Assembly (NCBI GenBank): GCA_964580585.1
Contig: CAZOKZ010000008.1
Span: 1 to 64,000, forward strand
Length of the DNA stretch: 64,000 bases
Direction of reading: 5' to 3'
Source of the DNA: CAZOKZ01 sp964580585
GTDB lineage: Bacteria > Sumerlaeota > Sumerlaeia > SLMS01 > JAHLLQ01
In this document: piece by piece, positions 51,214-60,234 of the stretch
Layout: the number at the start of each line of letters is the position of its first letter
Position numbering within the stretch: position 1 is the first letter of the stretch
The notes under the pieces: generated by a model
Told to the model about the DNA's origin: nothing
Databases searched by the model: none
What the model saw: only the letters and a program-made list of their open reading frames with translations
Made by a program: the position numbers and the translations under genes

Positions 51214-52230
51214 TTATCGTTGGCCGAATTCGTCTTTTAATTCCCGCTGCATTAGCGATTCTTCCGCTTCGTGTCCGGTGAGCTTGCCGTCGCACACGCC
51301 CACGACGACTTCGGTAATGGGCATTTCCACGCCGAGCCGTTCGGCGATTTTCAATGCCGCGCGCGCGGTCGGTTCGCCTTCGACGATCATACCGATGGCT
51401 TCGCGAGCTTTGTCCGGCGTGAGGCCTTTGCCGAGGTGTTCGCCAAACGTGCGGTTGCGACTGTGAGGACTGAAGCACGTCACAGCCAGATCGCCGAGTC
51501 CAGCCAGCCCGTAAACGGTGGTTGTTTTCGCGCCCATGGCTCCCGCCAGGCGGGCCATTTCAGCCAGTCCCCGTGTGATCAACGCCGATTTGCTGTTTGC
51601 GCCGTATCCCAAGCCGTCGCCGATGCCCGCCGCGATGGCGATGATGTTCTTGAGCGCGCCGCCCAACTCGACACCGAGCAGGTCGCCCTGCGTGTAAACA
51701 CGGAGCGATTGCGTGGCGACCATGTCGCGAATCATGCGCGCGCGGTCCTGGTCGGCGCTGGCGGCTACGACCGAGGTGGGAATGCCTTGGGCCACTTCGC
51801 GGGCGATGCACGGTCCCGATACGACAGCCACGGGGCAGTCGGGGAGCGCCCGTTCAAGCACGTCGGAAAGCGGAGCGAGCGTTTCGATGTCGATGCCCTT
51901 GGAGGCCAGCAGCAACGTTGGACGGTTGGCGCTCTCGGGGAGGAGTTCGTGCACGCGACACGCCATCGAAGCGATCGTTTGCGAGGGGGTGACAAAAAGC
52001 AGAACGCCTGCGCCGTCGATGGCTTTGGCAAGATCGGCTTCAAGTCGCACGGATTCGTGCAGGTCGAGCTCCGGCACCCCGAAGGGACGGCGTTCAGTGG
52101 CCAGTTTTTCCAAAACAGCGGGAACGTGATCCCACAGGCAGACGGCGAGGCCTTTGCGCGCCAGCAAATCGGCAAGTGTGCTGCCCCAAGCGCCCGCGCC
52201 AAGAACCGTGATCGGGGGAAAGGTCGTCAT
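51214..52230 (-). CDS. gpsA: NAD(P)-dependent glycerol-3-phosphate dehydrogenase
   Basis: 338 residues. It makes sn-glycerol-3-phosphate for membrane lipids. The NAD motif is VLGAGAWGSTLADLLA; SKGIDIETLAPLSDVL, VVSGPCIAREVAQGIPTSVV, GVELGGALKNIIAIAAGIGDGLGYG (catalytic Lys) and RGLAEMARL...GLAGLGDLAVTCFSPHSRNR complete the pattern. 27 bp after the diguanylate cyclase gene. Confidence 0.97.
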   Translation of the reverse strand: MTTFPPITVLGAGAWGSTLADLLARKGLAVCLWDHVPAVLEKLATERRPFGVPELDLHESVRLEADLAKAIDGAGVLLFVTPSQTIASMACRVHELLPESANRPTLLLASKGIDIETLAPLSDVLERALPDCPVAVVSGPCIAREVAQGIPTSVVAASADQDRARMIRDMVATQSLRVYTQGDLLGVELGGALKNIIAIAAGIGDGLGYGANSKSALITRGLAEMARLAGAMGAKTTTVYGLAGLGDLAVTCFSPHSRNRTFGEHLGKGLTPDKAREAIGMIVEGEPTARAALKIAERLGVEMPITEVVVGVCDGKLTGHEAEESLMQRELKDEFGQR

Positions 52231-52257
52231 TTGGTTGGGTGGAAACTCCGAAGAAGG

Positions 52258-53343
52258 TCAGGAGGGTCGATGATAACGCAGTTCACGGGGGATGAGTTGT
52301 TCCGAACTGCTCGACTCGTGACGGTGAGTTTCCTCGATCGATTTCGAGAGCGCAACCACGGTTCGATTCCGGCCGGTGGCTTTGGCTTTATACAGCGCCT
52401 GGTCTGCATCGTCGAGAAGTTGCATTTTATCGATATGGTAGGGTTGCATGGTGGCGATCCCTACACTGGTGGTGATGCGGATTTTCAGTTCCCCGCCGAG
52501 ATCGAACACGTGCCCTTCGACCGCCATGCGCATGCGTTCGGCAGCCAGGACGGCGCCCGCGCAATCGGTTTCGGGAAAGACCACGGCGAATTCCTCGCCG
52601 CCAAACCGGCCTGAAATGTCCCCTTCCCGCAGGGCCAGCCGGATCAGGTCGGCAAACTGACGCAAGGCTTCGTCGCCGCGCAGGTGGCCGTACTGGTCGT
52701 TGATCGGTTTGAAGTGATCGATGTCCAGCAGTGCGACCGACAACGGTCGGTCGTGTCGGCGAGAGCGATCGAACTCGCGATGCAATTCGCTGAAAAAAAA
52801 CTCGCGCTTATAGAGACCGGTCAGCGAATCGTGCAGCGCCATGTTCAGCAGCAACTGGTCGAGTTCCAGGACGCGTTCGTCTTTCAGAAAGAAGCCGAGC
52901 ACTGTTTTCCCGATGCGAATCATGTCGCCGTCGTAGAGTCGGTGCTCTCCGCGTAGGAGTTGTCCGTTGATATAGGTACCGTTGGTGCTGTGCAAATCGA
53001 CGATCCAGCACTCGGGCATCTGAGTGTTTTGGTTTTCAAAATTTTTCCACTGGATATAGCAATGCGAACGGGAAACTTCCCCATCGCAAATGATCACATC
53101 GGCGGTGACGTCGCGTCCGAGGACACTTTTGATTTTTCCGAGAATGAAACGTTCGCTGACTCGGCGTCCGTCGAGGGTAATTAAAACCGGGCGGCGACGC
53201 GAGAAATCGGGGCTTATCTGGCGGGTCTTGGTTTGTTCCGCTTCCTGGTTGGCGTAATCGTCCCACGGGGCGGCATGGTCGTCATGCTGCGCCTGGAGAC
53301 CGCCAAAGGCGTTCTGTGGATTCGTAATATCTTTGTCGCTCAA
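52258..53343 (-). CDS. FHA-GGDEF diguanylate cyclase
   Basis: 361 residues. Residues ~60-155 are an FHA domain (GRD 76-78, SRSH 91-94, NGT 121-123), which reads phosphothreonine. Residues ~165-335 are a GGDEF domain with active-site GGEEF 248-252 and an inhibitory I-site RxxD at 239-242, five residues before it. So it likely makes c-di-GMP with product inhibition and takes input from a Ser/Thr kinase. The large kinase at 60235 is a possible partner. Between a nucleosidase-like gene and gpsA in an operon. Confidence 0.94.
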   Translation of the reverse strand: MSDKDITNPQNAFGGLQAQHDDHAAPWDDYANQEAEQTKTRQISPDFSRRRPVLITLDGRRVSERFILGKIKSVLGRDVTADVIICDGEVSRSHCYIQWKNFENQNTQMPECWIVDLHSTNGTYINGQLLRGEHRLYDGDMIRIGKTVLGFFLKDERVLELDQLLLNMALHDSLTGLYKREFFFSELHREFDRSRRHDRPLSVALLDIDHFKPINDQYGHLRGDEALRQFADLIRLALREGDISGRFGGEEFAVVFPETDCAGAVLAAERMRMAVEGHVFDLGGELKIRITTSVGIATMQPYHIDKMQLLDDADQALYKAKATGRNRTVVALSKSIEETHRHESSSSEQLIPRELRYHRPS

Positions 53344-53367
53344 CTGCTTGATGTCGCCTTGCCCAGT

Positions 53368-54081
53368 TTACACGCCGGCTAAAAGTTCCGGGATGGTCCA
53401 AAGGTTAGTGGCTAAGGTTTCCAATGCTCGAAGCTGAGCCGTCTGGGTTTGGTACCCCTCGGCCGTTTTTGCCCAGGAGGGCGTTACAACATCCCGTAGA
53501 TATTTGAAAATCAACGGCGCAACCCGTTGCGATTCCCCGCAAGCATCAAGCACGCCGACTGCCCCGCAGTCAAATATCCCTATCTGATGACACTGTTTAG
53601 TATCACCTGCCAGGCTTGGTATCGTCAAGGGAAGAGCAAGGCTTCCCAAACTCAAAGATTCATTTTCATCCAGATTGGCCGCCAGGCGAGGCCGTCCAGG
53701 GACGTTTTTGGGCCAAGGAGTGTTTCCAGGAGGGTGGTTCTCGCTGGTCAGGTGCTGGATCGCCTCCAACCCGCGCAGATCGTAAACCTTGGCAGGAATC
53801 ACCCAATCGCCCGGCGAGCGTCCGATTTCGTGCGAAAACTCTCGTTCGATTACTGCCGTTCCCACATGGACGACGGCGCGCGCGTCGCGCCGTAAAGCCA
53901 GGCGTGTGGCGATATACATCTCGTCGGCGTGGTCGTTTGTCCGGTAAATCCAGACGCGGCAATCATCGGCAGTGACTCCCTCGAAAACCTCGAAGGGGCC
54001 GTCCGTTGTGCGGCGACCTTTGCGTAACGTTTGAGTCAGCGGTTGGGGCGAAAAGGTGTTGTCGAGGATTATGGCCAGCAT
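53368..54081 (-). CDS. Nucleoside phosphorylase-superfamily-like protein, active site altered
   Basis: 237 residues. HVGTAVIEREFSHEIGRSPGDWVIPAKVYDLRGL resembles the core of the PNP/MTAN fold (GvAGgl...iGDvvi...D), and IGIFDCGAVGVLDACGESQRVAPLIFKYLRDVV resembles the MEgaA...iRgiSD region. The catalytic Glu (here Cys) and Asp neighbourhood differ, so activity is doubtful. Futalosine hydrolase (MqnB) belongs to this superfamily, but I cannot assign it. First gene of the operon with the cyclase and gpsA. Confidence 0.5.
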   Translation of the reverse strand: MLAIILDNTFSPQPLTQTLRKGRRTTDGPFEVFEGVTADDCRVWIYRTNDHADEMYIATRLALRRDARAVVHVGTAVIEREFSHEIGRSPGDWVIPAKVYDLRGLEAIQHLTSENHPPGNTPWPKNVPGRPRLAANLDENESLSLGSLALPLTIPSLAGDTKQCHQIGIFDCGAVGVLDACGESQRVAPLIFKYLRDVVTPSWAKTAEGYQTQTAQLRALETLATNLWTIPELLAGV

Positions 54082-54111
54082 TTTGGGGCTGAATCCTTTG
54101 CGAGGGCGATT

Positions 54112-54168
54112 GGAAGGCTTGCCATGAACACAGCAAATACTCTACCGTTCGGAAAGGGCAAGCCTTCC
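54112..54168. repeat. 12-bp inverted repeat
   Basis: GGAAGGCTTGCC (54112-54123) and GGCAAGCCTTCC (54157-54168) with a 33-nt spacer, just upstream of the nucleosidase-like operon. Could be an operator or a palindromic repeat. Confidence 0.7.
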
Positions 54169-54225
54169 GATCATTAGAAATCTACTCGGATGAGACTATA
54201 TTGGGGATAGGGGAGCTTGGGGGCG

Positions 54226-54543
54226 TTAGGGAATTCCTTGTGCAAGGGCGATTTCATTAATTTCCTGCGCCAACTCGATATCTAAATTACTGATGCCGTG
54301 AAGTTCATGCGTCATGAGTTGGATTTTGACTTTCGGATAGCTCAGGAAGACATCCGGGTGATGATTGGCGGCTTCTGCTTTGGGGACGATTTCATTGATG
54401 AACTCGACACCCGTTGTGAAGTTTTTGGTTTTGAAAGTTCTTTCCAACCGATTGCCTTTATATTCCCAACCATCAATTTCCGTCAGTGCTTCTTCGATCT
54501 GGAATTCGGTCAGCAGGGTCTTCTCCCTTGCGGTCGACATCAT
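54226..54543 (-). CDS. 4a-hydroxytetrahydrobiopterin dehydratase (PCD/DCoH)
   Basis: 105 residues. Motif EAANHHPDVFLSYPKVKIQLMTHELHGIS holds the three active-site histidines region of pterin-4a-carbinolamine dehydratase. It recycles pterin cofactors used by aromatic amino-acid hydroxylases or related oxidases. No hydroxylase is nearby. Confidence 0.93.
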   Translation of the reverse strand: MMSTAREKTLLTEFQIEEALTEIDGWEYKGNRLERTFKTKNFTTGVEFINEIVPKAEAANHHPDVFLSYPKVKIQLMTHELHGISNLDIELAQEINEIALAQGIP

Positions 54544-54650
54544 AAACTCCTTCAGTTGAATGTAGTTCCGTCAGACAGTCTGACGACGGTGGATTGATAG
54601 ACCAGAATGGGGACCGTACGCAAGGTCAACCGACAAGCGAGCGAAACAAA

Positions 54651-55640
54651 ATGGACGCCAAGCAGATTGACGACTATTGGGATAAAATGACCGAAGGCCA
54701 GGGGACAACGGTGGCGCGGGCGCTGGTCGATACGGCAGAATTGTCTCCTGCGGCGCGTACATTACGCGGAATGGCTCGCTATGAAGCGGGAAATTACGCG
54801 GATTCCGAGGCGGATTTTACGGCCGTGCTCGAGTTGTTACCCGACAGCGTGGTTGCGCGTTTGCATCGGGGACTGGCGCGGTTTCGTCTGGGTAATACTA
54901 CCGGAGCGCTGGAGGATCTGAAGTCCGGCGCGTTTTTCCCCGAGGCAGGATTCCTGAAACGTTTCCTGCGAACCTTCTGGCCCTTGCGATTCACCACACC
55001 GGAGTTGGCCCGCATCGAGGCTCCCGAGCCAGCGCCGGATACGGTGCTCCTGAACAAAGAATACCAGGCATGGAAAGCCGCCCCCGACTCGATGAAACCC
55101 GGCAAGCGCGCCGCATTGGCGGAACGAATGTCCGAACGGGGCGTGAAGCAGTTTTTCGGCAAACATTTCGGAATGGCGTTGGAGTTGTTCCGTCGCGCGG
55201 GCGAAATGGAACCCGAAAACGAAATTTACCAGAACTACATTTCATCCGTGAAGTTGCACTTGGGCCAGTCAAAGGAAGCCCTTGCGATTATCGAACCGCT
55301 GGTGCGCAACCGCATGGACAAGTACCTGGAAACCAACCAGCCCGACGATTTGCCGACGTCGGATTTGTTGGCGCATTGGGCGTTTTGTCTCCACGAGTGT
55401 GGGCAACACCGAGCGGCCTTGGCCGTCATCGCTCGTGTGCGCCCCGAAGGCCCCGAAGATTTTAATATTCACCTGATTGCCGCGCTGTGCTGGATGATGT
55501 TGGACGAACGACTGAAATCCGAAGCCGCCTTTGACCTGGCGCTGGGCGATTTCTTCTACGATTCGTGGGGGATGGTCATCGAGCCCTTTACAGAAGTCGT
55601 CATGAAGTGGCTCTCCGAGCAGCCTGTCCCTTCGTCTTGA
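54651..55640 (+). CDS. TPR-repeat protein
   Basis: 329 residues from the ATG at 54651 (a TTG at 54594 is possible). TPR units: RTLRGMARYEAGNYADSEADFTAVLELLPDSVVARLHRGLARFRLG..., later GMALELFRRAGEMEPENEIYQNYISSVKLHLGQ and HWAFCLHECGQHRAALAVIARV. No signal peptide or catalytic motif. The FecCD permease starts 8 bp downstream, which suggests co-transcription. Confidence 0.75.
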   Translation: MDAKQIDDYWDKMTEGQGTTVARALVDTAELSPAARTLRGMARYEAGNYADSEADFTAVLELLPDSVVARLHRGLARFRLGNTTGALEDLKSGAFFPEAGFLKRFLRTFWPLRFTTPELARIEAPEPAPDTVLLNKEYQAWKAAPDSMKPGKRAALAERMSERGVKQFFGKHFGMALELFRRAGEMEPENEIYQNYISSVKLHLGQSKEALAIIEPLVRNRMDKYLETNQPDDLPTSDLLAHWAFCLHECGQHRAALAVIARVRPEGPEDFNIHLIAALCWMMLDERLKSEAAFDLALGDFFYDSWGMVIEPFTEVVMKWLSEQPVPSS

Positions 55641-55647
55641 TTGCGCC

Positions 55648-56658
55648 ATGGCTGAAACTCCAACCCGCTCCCACCTGCCGTTTTTGCCGTTCATGATGAT
55701 TCTGATCGTGGCGCTTGTGGTGGTTATGGCATTGGCGCCATTGGTTGGACCGTCGAAGATTTCGCTCGCTGGCTTGTTCGACAAATCGATTCCACCAGAA
55801 GAAAACACGGACCGGCTGATCTTTTTCACGATCCGCTTGCCACGCATGTTAATGGGTCTCGTGGCGGGAAGCGCCCTGGCCATGGCGGGCGCGGTATTTC
55901 AGGCTCTGCTGCGCAACGACCTCGCCACGCCTTACACGCTCGGTGTCAGCGGGGGAGCCGCCTTCGGCGCGTTGTTGGCGTTTCATGTGGCGGCAGTGAT
56001 GGTACCGGTTGCCGCGTTGCTCGGAGCCGGGTTTTCCGTTACCATGATTCTGCTCCTCGCTTCGCGCGGTACCGGGCACGATCGCATCGGGACGTTGTTG
56101 CTCGCTGGCGTGACGATGAACCTCGTTTTCGGCGCAGGCATCCAAGTGGTTCAATACGTCGCCTCGCCTTATGAAGTGTTCAGCATGGTGCGTTGGATGA
56201 TGGGTGGGCTGGACGTAGCGCATCTGAGTACACCGTTGCTGTTGCTGGTTCCGGTCGCGGTGGGATTGGCGATTTTGATGTCGCAAGCCCAGTCGTTGAA
56301 TGTCATGACGCTTGGCGATTCGACGGCATCGCATTTGGGATTCAATCCCAACCAGCAACGCATGATTTGCATCATCACGGCGTCGGTGATGACCGCTTTG
56401 GTGGTGGCGGTGGCCGGACCGGTGGGGTTTGTTGGGCTGATTGTGCCGCATGCCATCCGGCGGCTGGTAGGCCAGGACCATCGCAAGTTGCTCCCTGCGT
56501 CATTTTTGGCCGGAGCAACCTTTCTCATCCTTTGCGACACCGTGGCGCGTGTTATCGGCGGCAATACCGAGCTGCCTGTGGGCATCGTTACCGCCAGCCT
56601 GGGTGGACCGTTTTTTCTTTGGATATTATTCCGGCGGGGAATTTACGGAGAACGATAG
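55648..56658 (+). CDS. FecCD/BtuC-type ABC transporter permease
   Basis: 336 residues, about 9-10 transmembrane helices. RLPRMLMGLVAGSALAMAGAVFQALLRNDLATPYTLGVSGGAAFGALLAF and GPVGFVGLIVPHAIRRLVGQDHRKLLP are hallmark BtuC/FecD segments. It would transport siderophores, haem or cobalamin. No ATPase or binding protein is adjacent, so it is an orphan permease here; substrate unknown. Confidence 0.92.
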   Translation: MAETPTRSHLPFLPFMMILIVALVVVMALAPLVGPSKISLAGLFDKSIPPEENTDRLIFFTIRLPRMLMGLVAGSALAMAGAVFQALLRNDLATPYTLGVSGGAAFGALLAFHVAAVMVPVAALLGAGFSVTMILLLASRGTGHDRIGTLLLAGVTMNLVFGAGIQVVQYVASPYEVFSMVRWMMGGLDVAHLSTPLLLLVPVAVGLAILMSQAQSLNVMTLGDSTASHLGFNPNQQRMICIITASVMTALVVAVAGPVGFVGLIVPHAIRRLVGQDHRKLLPASFLAGATFLILCDTVARVIGGNTELPVGIVTASLGGPFFLWILFRRGIYGER

Positions 56659-56796
56659 TGAGGCGTTTCACGAAAAATTATTACTTCCGAAGCGATTGGC
56701 GCGTGACAAATGGTCTGCCGTGGTGCAGACTTTAAATTGAAAAAGTTGTGAATAACTTTTTTTGCCGACCCTGAGAGAAAGGAACGATCCTTCCAT

Positions 56797-58083
56797 TTGA
56801 ACGAAGAGATCAAAGCAGACCAAAAACAATTCAACCGTGCCTATTTGGTCGGGGTTGTGTTCCCACAAACGTCTCGTCACGAGATTGAGGAGCACCTGGA
56901 AGAACTCGAAGCGCTCGTCGGCACCCTCGGTGTCGAAGTCGTAGGCACGGAAATCGTCAAAATTGCCAAGCCCTCGCCCAAATTCCTGATCGGATCGGGC
57001 AAGGCCGAAGAAATCGCGACCCGTCTCGAAGCATTGGAGGCGGACCTTCTGATTTTCGACGACGATCTGGCGCCCCCCCAGCAACAGGCTTGGGAAAAGC
57101 AGACAAAAATAGCCGTTATTGATCGTCGCAAAGTCATCATCGATATTTTCGCCCAGCGCGCTCAAACTCGCGAGGCCCGCCTTCAGGTCGAGTTAGCTCG
57201 GCTTGAATACACGTTGCCACGATTGAAACGCGCGTGGACGCACCTCGAACGCCAGCGCGGCGGTGGTGGGTTCGTTGGTGGTGCCGGTGAAGCGCAGATT
57301 GAAACGGACCGTCGGCTGGTGCGCGATCGCATTGCCAAGTTGCGCAAAGGCATTGAGGAAGTGCGCCATCATCGCGGCAACCAACGCAAGCAACGCGCGA
57401 GCAAGCCCGTGCCAAACGCGGCGCTGGTGGGATACACGAACTCGGGCAAATCCACGATGCTCAATACACTGACGAACGCCGGAGTGTTGGCCGAGGATAA
57501 ACTCTTCGCAACGCTCGACCCGACAACGCGCCAGATCGAATTGCCCAACAACCAGGAAATGCTGCTCACCGACACGGTGGGATTTATTCGCAAGCTGCCG
57601 CCGAGTCTTGTCGAGGCGTTCAAATCGACGCTCGAAGAAGCGGTGATGGCCGATTTCCTGCTCCACGTTGTCGATGCCAGCCATCCGCAGGCGCTCGAAC
57701 ATGTGCACGTGACTAAAGCCATTTTGAAAGAACTTGGTGCTATCGACAAACCCGTGATTTTGGTGTTGAACAAAGTCGATTTATGCGAAGACACAAACCC
57801 GGCGATGAAATTCGTGGGCGAAGCCGATCACATTGTGTGCACTTCGACGTTTACGGGCCAGGGCATTGAAGAACTGCGGCTGGCGATCGCGTCGTTTCTC
57901 GCGTCTCAACTCGCCGTCGTCCACCTGCGCATCCCGTCCTCGCGTTACGACGTGGTTTCGTCGGTGCATCGCCACGGCGAAGTGCTCGAAGAAAAATACG
58001 ACATGAGCGACGTGCTTCTGCACGCGATGTTTCCCCAACGGTTTTTAATAAACGTGCAGGAATTCGCCACCACGCCATGGTAG
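56797..58083 (+). CDS. hflX: GTPase HflX
   Basis: 428 residues from a TTG (GAGAGAAAGGA upstream). HflX splits stalled 70S ribosomes. The N-terminal HflX domain (LEELEALVGTLGVEVVGTEIVKIAKPSPKFLIGSGKAEEIA) includes the GSGK loop, then RTQTREARLQVELARLEYTLPRLKRAW, the RGGGGFVGGAGEAQIETDRR glycine-rich motif and the GTPase P-loop GYTNSGKST near residue 211. A terminator follows. Confidence 0.96.
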   Translation: MNEEIKADQKQFNRAYLVGVVFPQTSRHEIEEHLEELEALVGTLGVEVVGTEIVKIAKPSPKFLIGSGKAEEIATRLEALEADLLIFDDDLAPPQQQAWEKQTKIAVIDRRKVIIDIFAQRAQTREARLQVELARLEYTLPRLKRAWTHLERQRGGGGFVGGAGEAQIETDRRLVRDRIAKLRKGIEEVRHHRGNQRKQRASKPVPNAALVGYTNSGKSTMLNTLTNAGVLAEDKLFATLDPTTRQIELPNNQEMLLTDTVGFIRKLPPSLVEAFKSTLEEAVMADFLLHVVDASHPQALEHVHVTKAILKELGAIDKPVILVLNKVDLCEDTNPAMKFVGEADHIVCTSTFTGQGIEELRLAIASFLASQLAVVHLRIPSSRYDVVSSVHRHGEVLEEKYDMSDVLLHAMFPQRFLINVQEFATTPW

Positions 58084-58111
58084 GCCGCTCACCGAAATGA
58101 AATTAAATCAA

Positions 58112-58146
58112 AGAGGCTCCCGGCAATTACGTCGGGAGCCTCTTTT
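58112..58146 (+). terminator. Intrinsic terminator of hflX
   Basis: AGAGGCTCCCG/CGGGAGCCTCT stem (58112-58122, 58133-58143) then TTTT. Confidence 0.88.
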
Positions 58147-58173
58147 GTGGGTATTTATCTACGCTAGACTGCA

Positions 58174-58464
58174 CTACTCGTCCAATACCATCCAGTCGCC
58201 CACGCCTGCTGGAGGCGCCGTGGGCTCGACGGTCAACGCGCCGCTTTGAAGTTCATACGTTCCGCCAGTGCTGCTGGTGCTGGAAACGAAAACGCTGCCC
58301 GCGGATGAATCGAGCGAGTAGGTGCCACCGGTCGAGGTGCCGCTGCCCGAATTGAGACCGGAATCCGTGGCGTCGAACGTTCCACCTACCTGGGCGATGA
58401 CCAATCCCGCTGTGACAATGAACGCCATCGCCAGCAGGAACTGTTTTTGTAAGTCGAGTTTCAT
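58174..58464 (-). CDS. Small secreted Gly/Ser/Thr-rich repeat protein
   Basis: 96 residues with a signal peptide (KQFLLAMAFIVTAGLVIA). The mature part has three GGT(F/Y)-type units: VGGTFDATDSG, TGGTYSLDSSAGS and TGGTYELQSGAL, reminiscent of the GGxYxLxG repeats of surface proteins in several environmental phyla. It ends in an acidic GDWMVLDE. It follows the large EF-hand-loop gene by 18 bp and probably belongs to the same operon. Confidence 0.7.
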   Translation of the reverse strand: MKLDLQKQFLLAMAFIVTAGLVIAQVGGTFDATDSGLNSGSGTSTGGTYSLDSSAGSVFVSSTSSTGGTYELQSGALTVEPTAPPAGVGDWMVLDE

Positions 58465-58482
58465 GACCCAGCTCCTTTCGGC

Positions 58483-59968
58483 TTAGTTCGCGCGCCAATT
58501 GACAAGGATGGTGGTTGCATTGAGCGCCGGGCCGAGGGGAACGGTGCTGGCTGTGGTGCTGATAGTTCCATTATCCTGCACGTAGTAAATCGATCCGGGT
58601 GTCAGGCCGCTGTGGACGGTGGAAAGTCCGTAGGTCACCAGTTTGAACGGCAACGATGGGCCCGACGCTGCCTGAGTGATTCCCAAAGCAGGATAGCCGC
58701 TCGAAAGCAGGTGCGTTGCGGAAACGGGATAGGCGTCGCCAGACGAATCGATGGTCACGACGTCGCCCGCGGCAAACGTAGCGCTGGAGGCGGCGGACAG
58801 CGTGATGACGTTCGCTTGCTGAATTTCGGCAACCGAATTGCCTTCGAGCGCGGCGGAATCCAGGGCGTAAAGTGCCTGGTCGGAATAATCGATAAACCCA
58901 CTCGAATCACCGTCATAGGTGCTTACATCAAAATAGCCGGTGCTAGGAACACCATTGAGATTCGTGGCGTTGTCGGCGTTGTCGATATTGCCGTTAGAAT
59001 TCAAGTCGTCGCTGGATTTTCGCCAGAAATTGCTGGGGTCATCGCCGCCGAATAACAATGTGTCGTAGGCAAAATCTGCGTTGTCGATCCAGCCGTTCGA
59101 GTCGAAATCGTCACTGGATTTTCGCCAGAAATTGCTGGGGTCATCGCCGCCGAATAACAATGTGTCGTNNNNNNNNNNNNNNNNNNNNNNNNNNNNNNNN
59201 NNNNNNNNNNNNNNNNNNNNNNNNNNNNNNNNNNNNNNNNNNNNNNNNNNNNNNNNNNNNNNNNNNNNAGGCAAAATCTGCGTTGTCGATCCAGCCGTTC
59301 GAGTCGAAATCGTCGCTAGATTTTCGCCAGAAATTGCTAGGGTCATCGCCGCCGAATAATAATGTGTCGTAGGCAAAATCGGTGTTGTCGATCCAGCCGT
59401 TCGAGTCGAAATCGTCGCTGGATTTTCGCCAGAAATCACTAATATCGATTCCTTGGAAATAGTATGTGTCATCTGCGTATTGAGCAAGGTCGATTATACC
59501 GTTCGAATCAAAATCGTCGTCATCTTTATTCCAGTACCGATCCGCGGTTTTGCCGCCGAGGCGTTCGGAGTCGAGCGCGTGCAGGGCGTAGGGCACAGCT
59601 TTGATGGGTACGCGGCCGTTCAACGATGTGTAGGGTCCCGTCGAGGCGCCCGGGCGGATGTAAACTTGCAGCCATGCTTCGTTTCCTTGGAAGACGCCGC
59701 CAAAGTTGAGTTGGGCGGAAAACAGCCCGTCGCTGACGGTCTTGTCGTCCTCGGTCAGGGTTGAACCCACCTGGGTGCCCGCCGTAGGGTCGTCGTATAG
59801 CTCGAACTGAAAGTCGAAGAGCCCGTTGGCGGGGTTGCTGCTGTCGAGCAACCGGCCTTGGTAATTGATGTGATGCTGCAACGGACCTGCCGTAACCGGT
59901 GTGGAGAGCGCGCCAAGCCCCATTAAAACAGCGGCTATGCCAAGGGTCGATACCTTGCGAATTCTCAT
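58483..59968 (-). CDS. Secreted protein with tandem EF-hand-type loops; interrupted by assembly gap
   Basis: Start ATG at 59968 (AAGGAG ten bases upstream), end 58483; the N run 59169-59268 falls inside. Signal peptide (TLGIAAVLMGLGALSTPVTA), then an N-terminal beta domain (INYQGRLLDSSNPANGLFDFQFELYDD...) and a 34-residue repeat with the loop DFDSNGWIDNAD, matching a 12-residue calcium-binding loop (D1, D3, N5, D9, D12). Degenerate loops flank it (DFDSNGIIDLAQ, DLNSNGNIDNAD). The C-terminal domain ends GLTPGSIYYVQDNG...LVNWRAN. The two halves are in different frames only because the N run is nominal: missing length must be a multiple of 102. Confidence 0.8.
59011..59440. repeat. 102-bp tandem repeat within the EF-hand-loop gene
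   Basis: Equivalent points fall at 59011, 59113, 59315 and 59417. Spacing is exactly 102 bp on both sides of the gap (34 codons) and 202 across it with 100 N. The visible copies are nearly identical at DNA level, hence the failed assembly. True copy number is unknown. Confidence 0.9.
59169..59268. other. Assembly gap of 100 N
   Basis: Exactly 100 N within near-identical tandem repeats; the size is a placeholder. Confidence 0.98.
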
Positions 59969-60234
59969 GATTTCCTTCTCCTTAGAACGATCAAATCGCC
60001 CGCTCGTTGAAAATACGAGGGGGATTTTTCCCAGCAAAAATGTCGGAGGCAGTAAAACTTTGTTACATTGGTAAAAGTTGAAGGCCGGGTCAATGATTTC
60101 CGGCATGCGATTCCAACTTGACGGATAGGCAGAATCTCGTCGATTGTGTGTTGATTCCCGTTCAGAGGACGGGTTACAAGAAATGTTATTCGATCATCAT
60201 GTAACCGATATAGTACCCCGGGTGGGGGCATCTA

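Noticed and set aside
59011..59440. Tandem repeats as a possible CRISPR array
   Set aside because: Period of 102 bp with no distinct spacers, coding throughout; it is a protein repeat.
58483..60106. Frameshifted pair of genes
   Set aside because: The frame change coincides with the N run, and repeat phase shows two bases missing from the nominal gap.
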